A stretch of DNA of 64,000 bases, taken from contig CASIAX010000005.1 in the NCBI GenBank assembly GCA_949372955.1, positions 62,001-126,000 on the forward strand, in the 5' to 3' direction. The stretch is from SGZJ01 sp949372955 (lineage in GTDB: Bacteria; Bacteroidota; Bacteroidia; Flavobacteriales; Flavobacteriaceae). The translations under genes were made by a program, and so were the position numbers. Of the stretch, positions 8,931 through 17,222 are shown in pieces (the first letter of the stretch is position 1; each line of letters starts with the position of its first letter). The notes under the pieces were generated by a model that was not told the origin of the DNA, made no database searches, and worked only from the letters and a program-made list of their open reading frames with translations.

Positions 8931-9995
8931 ATGAAAAAACATAATTTTAGTGCAGGTCCATGCATACTTCCCCAGGAAGTTTTATTAAAAGCATCAGAAT
9001 CTGTAATGGATTTTAATGAGAGTGGTTTATCATTAATCGAGATTTCACATAGAAGTAAAGCTTTTGTTGATGTTATGGATGAAGCTAGAGATACCGCTTT
9101 AGATCTTTTAAAGTTAAAAGGTAAGGGGTACAAAGTCTTATTTTTACAGGGTGGCGCAAGTACTCAATTTTTAATGTCTGCTTACAATTTACTTGAAACT
9201 AAAGCCTCTTACTTAAACACTGGTTCATGGAGTGATAAGGCTATTAAAGAAGCTAAATTATTTGGTTCTGTTAATGAACTAGCAAGTTCAAAGAGTTCAA
9301 ATTTTAATTATATTCCTAAAGATTACGTAATCCCTAACGATAGTGATTACTTTCATTGTACATCCAACAACACAATATATGGTACTCAGATGAAAGAATT
9401 CAAATCATGTCCTGTTCCATTAGTATGTGACATGAGTAGTGATATTTTTTCTAGAGTATTAGATTTTTCTAAGTTTGACTTGATTTATGCTGGTGCTCAA
9501 AAAAATATGGGACCTGCTGGAACTACTATAGTGATTGTTAAAGAGGATGTTTTAGGAAAAGTAACAAGACAAATTCCATCTATGATGAATTATCAATTAA
9601 TGATTAATAAAGACAGTATGTTTAATACACCTCCTGTTTTTTCTATATATGTTTCTCTTCTAACTATGAAGTGGCTTAAAAATTTAGGTGGAGTAGAAAC
9701 CATTGACGAGATAAATAAAACTAAAGCTATTGTAATGTACTCTGAGATTGATTTAAACCCTCTTTTTAAAGGCTTTGCTGCTGTAGAGGATAGATCAACT
9801 ATGAATGCTACTTTTAGCTTAGTTAATGAAGGCTTGAAAGATACTTTCGAAAACATGGTAAAAGAAGCTGGTATTGAGGGTATTAATGGACACAGAAGTG
9901 TTGGTGGTTATAGAGCATCAATGTATAATGCATTGTCCTTAGATAGTGTTAAAGTTCTTGTAGAGGTAATGAGTGAATTAGAAACAAAAGCATAA
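8931..9995 (+). CDS. serC: Phosphoserine aminotransferase
   Basis: A fold-type I PLP enzyme of 354 residues that converts 3-phosphohydroxypyruvate and glutamate to O-phosphoserine. It opens with HNFSAGPCILP, the family N-terminal signature. The PLP lysine is Lys191 in AGAQKNMGPAG, and the C-terminus has GHRSVGGYRASMYNA, which binds the substrate phosphate. It sits 4 bp upstream of serA, so the two steps of serine synthesis are co-transcribed. The same enzyme family can also serve pyridoxal phosphate synthesis (with PdxB), but the serA neighbour supports the serine pathway. Confidence 0.95.
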   Translation: MKKHNFSAGPCILPQEVLLKASESVMDFNESGLSLIEISHRSKAFVDVMDEARDTALDLLKLKGKGYKVLFLQGGASTQFLMSAYNLLETKASYLNTGSWSDKAIKEAKLFGSVNELASSKSSNFNYIPKDYVIPNDSDYFHCTSNNTIYGTQMKEFKSCPVPLVCDMSSDIFSRVLDFSKFDLIYAGAQKNMGPAGTTIVIVKEDVLGKVTRQIPSMMNYQLMINKDSMFNTPPVFSIYVSLLTMKWLKNLGGVETIDEINKTKAIVMYSEIDLNPLFKGFAAVEDRSTMNATFSLVNEGLKDTFENMVKEAGIEGINGHRSVGGYRASMYNALSLDSVKVLVEVMSELETKA

Positions 9996-9999
9996 AAAA

Positions 10000-10950
10000 A
10001 TGAAAGTATTAGCAAATGATGGTATTTCCAAAAGCGGAGCAGATAAGTTAATAAAAAACGGATTTGATATTATAACTGTTAGTGTTGAACAGGGTCAATT
10101 AATAAATTATATAAATAAAAACGATGTAGTTGTTTTATTGGTTAGAAGTGCAACCAAAGTTAGAAAAGACATTATCGATAGCTGTCCAGGTTTGAAAATA
10201 ATTGGAAGAGGTGGTGTTGGAATGGATAATATAGATGTAGAGTATGCTAGAGAAAAGGGTTTAAAAGTAATTAATACCCCAGCATCTTCATCTTTATCTG
10301 TAGCGGAATTGGTTATAGCTCATTTATATAGTTGTGTTAGATTCTTACATATTTCAAATAGAAATATGCCACTTGAGGGTGATACTAATTTCAAAAGTTT
10401 AAAAAAAGCATTTGCTAAAGGAATTGAACTAAGAGGGAAAACTCTAGGAATAATTGGTTTTGGAAGGATTGGACAGGAAGTTGCTAAAATTGCAATTGGT
10501 ATCGGTATGCATGTTATATACTATGATCTTCATAATGATAAAGTTAGCATAGAACTTAAGTTTTTTGATAATAAGAAAATAGATTTTAATCTTGAAAAAT
10601 CTTCGTTTAAAGATGTTTTGAGTAAGTCTGATTTTATTACTTTACATGTACCTGCTCAGAAAGAGTATGTTATTGGTGAGAAAGAGTTTGATTTAATGAA
10701 AACTGATGCAGGAATTATTAATGCATCCAGAGGTGGAGTTATTGATGAAGTTGCTTTAAATAAAAACATTAATGAAGGTAAGATTTCATTTGCAGCACTT
10801 GACACATTTGAAAATGAGCCTAAGCCTGAAATAACGCTTTTAATGAATCCAAAAATATCTTTGACCCCTCATATTGGTGCTGCAACCAATGAAGCGCAAG
10901 ACAGAATAGGAGTGGAATTAGCAGACCAAATTACTGAAATTTTAAAATAA
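10000..10950 (+). CDS. serA: D-3-phosphoglycerate dehydrogenase
   Basis: An NAD-dependent D-2-hydroxyacid dehydrogenase of 316 residues: the short form without the C-terminal ACT regulatory domain, so classical serine feedback by an ACT domain is not expected. The Rossmann box is GIIGFGRIGQEVAK, the catalytic arginine Arg244 lies in ASRGGVIDE, the glutamate in FENEP, and the catalytic His is His291 in PHIGAAT. It catalyses the first committed step of serine synthesis from 3-phosphoglycerate and is placed directly behind serC. Confidence 0.92.
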   Translation: MKVLANDGISKSGADKLIKNGFDIITVSVEQGQLINYINKNDVVVLLVRSATKVRKDIIDSCPGLKIIGRGGVGMDNIDVEYAREKGLKVINTPASSSLSVAELVIAHLYSCVRFLHISNRNMPLEGDTNFKSLKKAFAKGIELRGKTLGIIGFGRIGQEVAKIAIGIGMHVIYYDLHNDKVSIELKFFDNKKIDFNLEKSSFKDVLSKSDFITLHVPAQKEYVIGEKEFDLMKTDAGIINASRGGVIDEVALNKNINEGKISFAALDTFENEPKPEITLLMNPKISLTPHIGAATNEAQDRIGVELADQITEILK

Positions 10951-10953
10951 AAA

Positions 10954-11313
10954 ATGCTTGAAAGAATAAAAGAAAAATGGGGAATAACTTCATCTTTACA
11001 GATGGTGGTTATATTCATTGTATTTGGAGTAACAGGTTCCGCTTCAACTTTAGTTTCTGGACCTGCTTTAGATTTTTTTAATATTCAAAAAGAGGCCTTT
11101 TATCCAATAATATATTGGCCCTTGAGAATATTGATAGTATTTCCAATATATCAAGTTTTATTAGTATGCTTTGGGTTTATTTTTGGAATATTAGTAAGTG
11201 TAATAACATTCCAAAAAGATAAATTTATATTCAACTTTTTTTGTAAAATGGCATCAAAAATGTCCAAAGCAATGCTAAGAGTTTTATCGGTTGGAATCCT
11301 TTTTAAGAAATAA
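10954..11313 (+). CDS. Small inner-membrane protein (DUF6787-like)
   Basis: A 119-residue protein with two or three predicted membrane spans (about 15-40, 55-90) and a basic tail. It starts 3 bp after serA stops, so it belongs to the serC-serA transcript. It resembles a Bacteroidota family I remember as DUF6787, sometimes mislabelled as diacylglyceryl transferase; no catalytic motif is visible. Function unknown. Its 3' end is 1 bp from the end of convergent msrA. Confidence 0.7.
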   Translation: MLERIKEKWGITSSLQMVVIFIVFGVTGSASTLVSGPALDFFNIQKEAFYPIIYWPLRILIVFPIYQVLLVCFGFIFGILVSVITFQKDKFIFNFFCKMASKMSKAMLRVLSVGILFKK

Positions 11314-11314
11314 T

Positions 11315-11851
11315 TTACTTCAAAAGACCTTGATTGTTTTCTATTAATTTTTTAATCTTTGGACTGATTACAGCGTTACAATAAGGCTGATTCGAATTTA
11401 AATCATAATAATCCTTATGTTCAATTTCTGCTTCATAAAATCTAATTAGTAAACTGACTTCAGTCGTAATTAGATTTTGAAAAATATTACCTGAGGTTAA
11501 TTTTTTTATATAATTATTAGCCACTAAAACCTCAGCTTCATCAGTACAAAAAATTGCTGATCTATACTGAGTTCCTCTATCGTTTCCTTGTTGATTTAAT
11601 GTTGTAGGATCATGTGTACTAAAAAAAACTTCAAGCAAAGTTGTATAGGAAACAATATCTTTATCATATACAATTTCAATAGCTTCGGCATGTCCTGTAA
11701 TACCCAAACAAATTTGTTTATACTTAGGAAAGGCTACTCCCCCACCAGTATAACCTGGTAAAACACCAATAACACCTTTTAATCTTGAAAAAATTGCTTC
11801 TGTACACCAGAAGCAGCCACCGGCTAAATACGCTTTTTTTAAATTACTCAT
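11315..11851 (-). CDS. msrA: Peptide-methionine (S)-S-oxide reductase
   Basis: MsrA repairs S-methionine sulfoxide in proteins using thioredoxin. The catalytic motif is GGCFWC with the nucleophile at Cys13. The VLPGYTGG and GHAEAIEI boxes follow, and a C-terminal NQPYCNAVISPK provides a likely resolving Cys. The length (178 residues) is normal. No MsrB domain is fused and no msrB neighbour is present. It probably acts in the cytoplasm since no signal peptide is seen. Confidence 0.95.
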   Translation of the reverse strand: MSNLKKAYLAGGCFWCTEAIFSRLKGVIGVLPGYTGGGVAFPKYKQICLGITGHAEAIEIVYDKDIVSYTTLLEVFFSTHDPTTLNQQGNDRGTQYRSAIFCTDEAEVLVANNYIKKLTSGNIFQNLITTEVSLLIRFYEAEIEHKDYYDLNSNQPYCNAVISPKIKKLIENNQGLLK

Positions 11852-11923
11852 AGTATAAAATCTAAAACTTATTTGTCTAATGATTAATAATTGGTAATTT
11901 CACATTATTATTTATTATTTACA

Positions 11924-12589
11924 ATGATTAGAAGTAAAAATTTAAAAAAATCGTACAAATCTCTATCAGTTCTAAATGGAGTTGATTTAAATATAGATAG
12001 ATCTGAGATCGTTTCTATAGTTGGTGCTTCAGGAGCTGGTAAAACAACTTTACTTCAAATACTTGGCACATTAGACACTCCTTCAAATAAAGATTGTGAG
12101 TTACTTATTGATGGTATTGATATTTTAAAATTAAAAGAAATTGAACTTTCAAAATTTAGAAATACAAATATTGGGTTTATATTCCAATTTCACCAATTAC
12201 TTCCAGAGTTTACAGCAATTGAAAATGTATGTATTCCTGCTTATATAAATAAAAAAAAGAGAGCTGAAGTTGAGTTAAGGGCTGAAGAGCTATTAACTTA
12301 TCTAAATTTAAAGGACAAATTAAATAGCAAACCAGATGAACTTTCTGGGGGTGAGCAACAAAGAGTAGCAGTAGCAAGAGCTTTAATTAATGGTCCAAAA
12401 TTGATATTTGCAGACGAACCATCTGGGAATTTAGACACTCAAAGTGCAAATAATTTATATGACCTTTTTTTTAAAATTAGAGATAAATTCAATACTACAT
12501 TTATCATAGTTACCCATAATGAAAGATTAGCAGATATGGCAGATAGAAAAATCGAAATTATTGATGGAGAAATAAATAAGAAAAATTGA
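11924..12589 (+). CDS. lolD: LolD-type ABC transporter ATP-binding protein
   Basis: An ABC ATPase of about 221 residues from the ATG at 11924; an upstream in-frame TTG at 11891 would add 11 residues with no homology to the family, so I reject it. Walker A is GASGAGKT (34-41), the signature LSGGEQQRVAVARAL, Walker B LIFADEPSGNLD, and the switch His lies in IVTHN. The DEPSGNLD form is typical of the LolD/MacB group, which extracts lipoproteins or drives tripartite export. No LolCE permease lies next to it; in Bacteroidota the permease is often elsewhere. It overlaps the next gene by 4 bp. Confidence 0.82.
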   Translation: MIRSKNLKKSYKSLSVLNGVDLNIDRSEIVSIVGASGAGKTTLLQILGTLDTPSNKDCELLIDGIDILKLKEIELSKFRNTNIGFIFQFHQLLPEFTAIENVCIPAYINKKKRAEVELRAEELLTYLNLKDKLNSKPDELSGGEQQRVAVARALINGPKLIFADEPSGNLDTQSANNLYDLFFKIRDKFNTTFIIVTHNERLADMADRKIEIIDGEINKKN

Positions 12590-13359
12590 AAAATCTTAGT
12601 CAAAAGGAATTAAAGTCTTTCTTAGACGAAAAGTTTGAACTATACAATACAACAAAGTTTATTCCAACAGACCCTATACAAATACCCCATTTATATACAT
12701 CTAAAAAAGATATAGAAATTTCAGCTTTTTTAACGTCCATTATTTCTTGGGGAAATAGAAAGGTAATTATCAATAATGCTAAGAAAATGATGAATCTTTT
12801 AGATAATTCCCCATATGACTTTATTTTAAATCATAGTGAGAAAGATCTAAATTCCATAAACTCCTTTGTTCACAGAACATTTAATTCTCATGATCTAGTT
12901 TACTTTATTAAATCTTTAAAACATATTTATAATGAATATGGAGGTTTAGAATCTATTTTTTCTGATAATTGTATTAATAATTCAACACAAAACTCTATTC
13001 ATGTATTAAAAAAAAAATTCTTTGAACTACCTCATGAAAAACGTTGTGTCAAGCACATAGCAGATCCATATAAAGGTTCATCTGCAAAAAGAATAAATAT
13101 GTTTCTAAGATGGATGGTTAGAAAGGACAGTAATGGTGTTGATTTTGGAATATGGAAAAAAATTCCAACTAATTACTTATCTGTACCCTTAGACGTTCAT
13201 TCTGGTAACGTAGCAAGAAAATTAGGATTATTAAATAGGAAACAGAATGATTCAAAAGCACTTCTAGAATTAGATACTAAACTTAGAGAATTAGATCCTA
13301 TAGACCCTGTTAAATATGATTATGCACTTTTTGGATTAGGTGCATTTGAATCATTTTAA
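12586..13359 (+). CDS. TIGR02757 family protein of unknown function
   Basis: A 257-residue protein of the TIGR02757 type, found widely in Bacteroidota. Recognisable stretches are TSIISWGNRKVIINNA, the middle KHIADPYKGSSAKRINMFLRW and the end LDVHSGNVARKLGLL followed by DPVKYDYALFGLG. The D-P-x-x-G-S-x-x-K-R-x-N pattern suggests a DNA-glycosylase-like helix-hairpin-helix fold, but that is only resemblance. The start is a TTG at 12586 sharing bases with the TGA of lolD (TTGA); no in-frame ATG exists early enough to retain the conserved N-terminus. Confidence 0.8.
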   Translation: MKNLSQKELKSFLDEKFELYNTTKFIPTDPIQIPHLYTSKKDIEISAFLTSIISWGNRKVIINNAKKMMNLLDNSPYDFILNHSEKDLNSINSFVHRTFNSHDLVYFIKSLKHIYNEYGGLESIFSDNCINNSTQNSIHVLKKKFFELPHEKRCVKHIADPYKGSSAKRINMFLRWMVRKDSNGVDFGIWKKIPTNYLSVPLDVHSGNVARKLGLLNRKQNDSKALLELDTKLRELDPIDPVKYDYALFGLGAFESF

Positions 13360-13422
13360 GTTTATATTTTAGAATCTTTAATTTTAAAATCGTTAAATTT
13401 AATTTTATTAAACTTAAAAATT

Positions 13423-14913
13423 ATGAAACTTAATCTATTTTTACTATCATTCTTATTTTCTTTTATTATTCACAGTCAAGATTTAAAATTACCTGTGGAT
13501 ACAATAATCAATAGCAGCCATACTACTAAGATAAAAAATGTTAATGTCGATTATTTGGCATCTACAGGAACTCAACCTGTATGGAACTCAAATGGAGAAG
13601 TTATAGCATCTTTATTTTACACTTATTATAAAAGGACAGATGTAAAAAACCAAAATGAAAGACCACTAGTGATTTCATTTAATGGAGGACCAGGATCTGC
13701 ATCTGTGTGGATGCACATTGCATATACTGGACCAAAAATATTAAAAATTGATAATGAAGGATTTCCCGTTCAACCGTACGGAGTTAAAGATAATCCATAT
13801 TCTATTTTAGATGTAGCAGATATCGTTTTTGTAAACCCTGTCAATACCGGATATTCAAGAATGATTCCTGATTCAAATGGAAAAATGCCAGATAAAAGTA
13901 TATTCTTCGGAATTAATGCAGATATTAAATATTTAGCTGGTTGGATAAATACATTTGTTAGTAGAAATAATCGTTGGGAATCTCCAAAATATATAATTGG
14001 AGAAAGTTATGGTGGAACTAGAGTTATGGGGTTGGCTTTAGAATTGCAAGAAAAACAATGGATGTATCTAAATGGAGTGATTATGGTTTCTCCTGCAGAT
14101 TATAAAGTATACAGTACTGGTGGAGCAGTTAGCTCAGCAATTAACTTACCTTATTTTACTGCTGCAGCTTGGTATCACAATGCTTTAAATAATAAGCTAC
14201 AAGAAAAAGATTTATTAGAAATATTACCTGAATCAGAAAATTTCACAATAAACACCTTAATTCCTGCTCTTGCTAAAGGAGGGTTTATTTCAGCAGATGA
14301 GAAAGAATCTATAGCAGATAAAATGTCTTATTATTCAGGTTTAAGTAAAAAATCTATCCTACAACACAATTTAGATGTTCCTACTCAATTTTTTTGGAAA
14401 GATTTATTAAGAGATAAAAGTGGTTATACTATAGGTAGATTAGATTCAAGATATTTAGGTTTAGACAAAACTGAAGCAGGGTCTAGTCCTGACTCAAATG
14501 CAGAGCTTGATTCATGGTTACATTCTTTTACTCCAGCAATTAATCACTATCTAAAAAATAATTTAGGTTTCAAGACTGATTTGAAGTACAACTTATTTGG
14601 GTCAGTTCGCCCATGGGACAACAGAAATGATACTACAAGAGATGATCTTAGACAAGCAATGGCTCAAAACCCTTATCTAAAAGTTCTAGTACAATCTGGT
14701 TATTATGATGGAGCCACAACATATTTTCAAGCAAAGTATACAATGTGGCATGTTGACCCAAGTGGGAAAATGAAAGACAGGTTTACTTACAAAGGCTACA
14801 GAAGTGGTCACATGATGTATTTAAGATCTGAAGATTTAGAATCATCAAACGAAGATTTAAGAGAATTTATTAATAATTCTTTATCAAATGGAAAATCTGC
14901 TAAATATGAATAA
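13423..14913 (+). CDS. Secreted S10-type serine carboxypeptidase
   Basis: An alpha/beta-hydrolase serine carboxypeptidase of 496 residues with an N-terminal signal peptide ending near a S-Q-D site (about 19-21). The oxyanion region FNGGPGSASVW and the nucleophile elbow GESYGG are clear. The triad I read is Ser195, Asp429 (SGYYDGATT) and His463 (SGHMMYL). It removes C-terminal residues from peptides, probably in the periplasm. It heads a three-gene operon: the next lipoprotein start overlaps its stop by 8 bp. Confidence 0.9.
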   Translation: MKLNLFLLSFLFSFIIHSQDLKLPVDTIINSSHTTKIKNVNVDYLASTGTQPVWNSNGEVIASLFYTYYKRTDVKNQNERPLVISFNGGPGSASVWMHIAYTGPKILKIDNEGFPVQPYGVKDNPYSILDVADIVFVNPVNTGYSRMIPDSNGKMPDKSIFFGINADIKYLAGWINTFVSRNNRWESPKYIIGESYGGTRVMGLALELQEKQWMYLNGVIMVSPADYKVYSTGGAVSSAINLPYFTAAAWYHNALNNKLQEKDLLEILPESENFTINTLIPALAKGGFISADEKESIADKMSYYSGLSKKSILQHNLDVPTQFFWKDLLRDKSGYTIGRLDSRYLGLDKTEAGSSPDSNAELDSWLHSFTPAINHYLKNNLGFKTDLKYNLFGSVRPWDNRNDTTRDDLRQAMAQNPYLKVLVQSGYYDGATTYFQAKYTMWHVDPSGKMKDRFTYKGYRSGHMMYLRSEDLESSNEDLREFINNSLSNGKSAKYE

Positions 14914-16129
14914 GAATTTATTCTTGAGTTTTTTAGTTTTACTTATTTTTTACGGTTGCACTAAAGATTTTGTTTTACAACCTATTAGTCTTAAAACTAT
15001 TTTACAATCCTCAGAACCAAATCTATTTACATCTGTTGATGGTACTACATATTTGAGTTTTATATCAACTGACCTTAGTTCTGAAGAGAGTAAACTTTAC
15101 TTTTCAACATTAGATTTAGACAACTTAAAATGGAATAAACCTAGTCTTATAAATAGCTCAGATGATTGGTTTGTTAACTGGGCAGACTTCCCTAGAATCA
15201 CTGCTAATAATTCCAATGGATTATCTGTTCATTATTTGCAAAAAAGTGGTGAAGATACTTACTCATATGATATTAAAGTAATGAATTCAAATGATGGCGG
15301 AGCTAATTGGAACAAACCTTTAAAATTACATACTGATAATACTAAAACTGAACATGGTTTTGTCTCAACTATTAATTATAATAATGATTTTCTTTCCACC
15401 TATTTAGATGGTAGACAAAATGAATTAGCAAAACATGATAAGCGTATAAAACCACAAATGACTTTAAGGTCTACTTCATATAACGTAGATGGTGAGATTT
15501 TAATGGATAAGTTAATAGACGATAGGGTTTGTGATTGTTGTCAAACTGATTTAGGGATAACTAAAAATAATATTCCAATAACGGTTTATAGAGACAGATC
15601 AGAAAATGAAACTAGAGATATTTACTACTCATTTTTTAAAGATTCTTTCTGGTCAGTACCAGCTGTTGTCAATAATGACAAATGGATAATTTCAGGTTGT
15701 CCTGTAAATGGCCCTGCAATTTCAACTTTCAAAAATTCATCATCAGTAGTTTGGTATACTGAAGAAGAAGGTGATAGTAAATTAAAAATTGCTTTTTCTG
15801 AAAATATAATAAATGGCTTTAATGATCCTATTTTAATAAATGCTAACGACCCAGTAGGTAGAGTAGATATCGAGATGATTAGTGAGACTTCATCATTAAT
15901 TAGCTACATGGATATTGTAGATGGAAAAGCATATATAAAGGTACAAAAAATTGATAATATAACTGGGAATAATAAATTCATTATAATTGAAGAAATCTCC
16001 AATACTAGAGCCTCAGGTTTTCCTAAAATCAATATAATTGATAATGATAAAACAATCATTACATGGACAGATGCTAAAGACAAATATAATGTTAAGACCA
16101 TATTATTAAATAACTCTTACTTTGATTAA
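14906..16129 (+). CDS. Lipoprotein with sialidase-like Asp-box repeat
   Basis: A lipoprotein of about 407 residues from the ATG at 14906 (an ATG at 14888 would place six extra residues before the signal). The signal ends in the lipobox IFYGC. An Asp-box, SNDGGANW, and several beta-strand-rich segments suggest a six-bladed propeller of the BNR/sialidase class. A CDCCQTDLG segment in the middle is unusual and could bind metal. I see no full set of sialidase Arg triad residues, so glycosidase activity is doubtful. It is coupled to the S10 peptidase upstream and to the glycosyltransferase downstream. Confidence 0.72.
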   Translation: MNKNLFLSFLVLLIFYGCTKDFVLQPISLKTILQSSEPNLFTSVDGTTYLSFISTDLSSEESKLYFSTLDLDNLKWNKPSLINSSDDWFVNWADFPRITANNSNGLSVHYLQKSGEDTYSYDIKVMNSNDGGANWNKPLKLHTDNTKTEHGFVSTINYNNDFLSTYLDGRQNELAKHDKRIKPQMTLRSTSYNVDGEILMDKLIDDRVCDCCQTDLGITKNNIPITVYRDRSENETRDIYYSFFKDSFWSVPAVVNNDKWIISGCPVNGPAISTFKNSSSVVWYTEEEGDSKLKIAFSENIINGFNDPILINANDPVGRVDIEMISETSSLISYMDIVDGKAYIKVQKIDNITGNNKFIIIEEISNTRASGFPKINIIDNDKTIITWTDAKDKYNVKTILLNNSYFD

Positions 16130-17135
16130 TAATGATTTAATCAGTATAATCACTCCATTCAAGAACTCTTCAATGTATATAGAAGAGTGCATAAACTCAA
16201 TACTAAAACAAACTATTGAAAACTGGGAATTAATTATTATAGATGATTACTCTACTGATAATAGCTATGATATTGTACGAAAAATATCTTTAAATGATAA
16301 GAGGATCAAGCTTTATAAAAATAACTTAAATAATGGAATCATTGAGGCTTTAAGAATCGGATTAGATAAATCCTCAGGAAACTACATAACTAGAATGGAT
16401 AGTGATGATTTGATGGATTCAATTAAATTAGAAGAACTATATACGAATCTAAAGAAATCTGGAAAAGGATTCATTTCAACCTCATGTGTGAAATATTTTT
16501 CTAAAAAAGGTATTGGAGTAGGCTATAAAAATTATGAGGATTGGCTAAACAGTCTAATGGTTAACAAAAATAATTACACAGATATTTATAAAGAATGTGT
16601 TATACCATCTCCTAATTGGATGATTCATAAAAAGGACTTATTGGCTTGTGGCGGTTTTGATTTTGATATTTATCCTGAGGATTATGATTTGGTTTTTAGA
16701 TTTTACAAAAACAATATTAAGGTAATTTCTTCTTTAAAGAAATTACATCTTTGGAGAGATTATTCAAGTAGAACTTCTAGAACTGATGCTAATTATGCCG
16801 ATAATCATTTTTTAGATTTAAAAATAAAATACTTTTTAGAATTACACTACAACTATAATTATGAATTGGTTATATGGGGAGCTGGAAAAAAAGGAAAATT
16901 GTTAGCAAAAAAATTATCTGAAAAAAAAATAGACTTCTCATGGGTATGTGATAATCCAAATAAAATTGGTAAAAACATATATAATAAAAACTTACATGAT
17001 GTGAAATACCTAAATGAATTAAATAACTATCAAGCGATAATAACTGTTGCCAATAAAGAATCTCAAAAGCTAATTAAGAATTTTTTCGATTCTAAGAATT
17101 TAGAAAAAATGAAAGACTATTATTATTTTTGTTAG
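16122..17135 (+). CDS. Family 2 glycosyltransferase with C-terminal Rossmann-like domain
   Basis: A GT-A fold transferase of 337 residues. The N-terminal nucleotide-sugar half shows ISIITPFKNS, ELIIIDDYSTDNS and TRMDSDDLM, the last being the DxD metal motif. PSPNWMIHK and YPEDYDLVFRF are the acceptor-side boxes. From about residue 248 a second domain begins with LVIWGAGKKGKLLAKKL, a glycine-rich Rossmann motif, ending in KDYYYFC. The start is a TTG (16122) overlapping the previous stop by 8 bp; the first ATG, 17 codons on, would delete the first beta-strand. Sugar and acceptor are unknown. Confidence 0.82.
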   Translation: MINNDLISIITPFKNSSMYIEECINSILKQTIENWELIIIDDYSTDNSYDIVRKISLNDKRIKLYKNNLNNGIIEALRIGLDKSSGNYITRMDSDDLMDSIKLEELYTNLKKSGKGFISTSCVKYFSKKGIGVGYKNYEDWLNSLMVNKNNYTDIYKECVIPSPNWMIHKKDLLACGGFDFDIYPEDYDLVFRFYKNNIKVISSLKKLHLWRDYSSRTSRTDANYADNHFLDLKIKYFLELHYNYNYELVIWGAGKKGKLLAKKLSEKKIDFSWVCDNPNKIGKNIYNKNLHDVKYLNELNNYQAIITVANKESQKLIKNFFDSKNLEKMKDYYYFC

Positions 17136-17222
17136 ATAATAAAAAAAGTTTATGTCAAATAAATAGAAAAGCTTTTGCTATTTTTGTCAAAATTATAATT
17201 CATTTAATATTAACTTTCATAA

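Noticed and set aside
11891..11923. Extension of lolD to an upstream TTG start
   Set aside because: The added residues MVISHYYLLFT are hydrophobic and have no counterpart in LolD-like proteins; ATG at 11924 fits the family start.
12061..12085. TTGGCAC at 12063 as a second sigma-54 promoter
   Set aside because: The -12 element TTGC is absent at the right spacing and the site is inside the lolD coding region.
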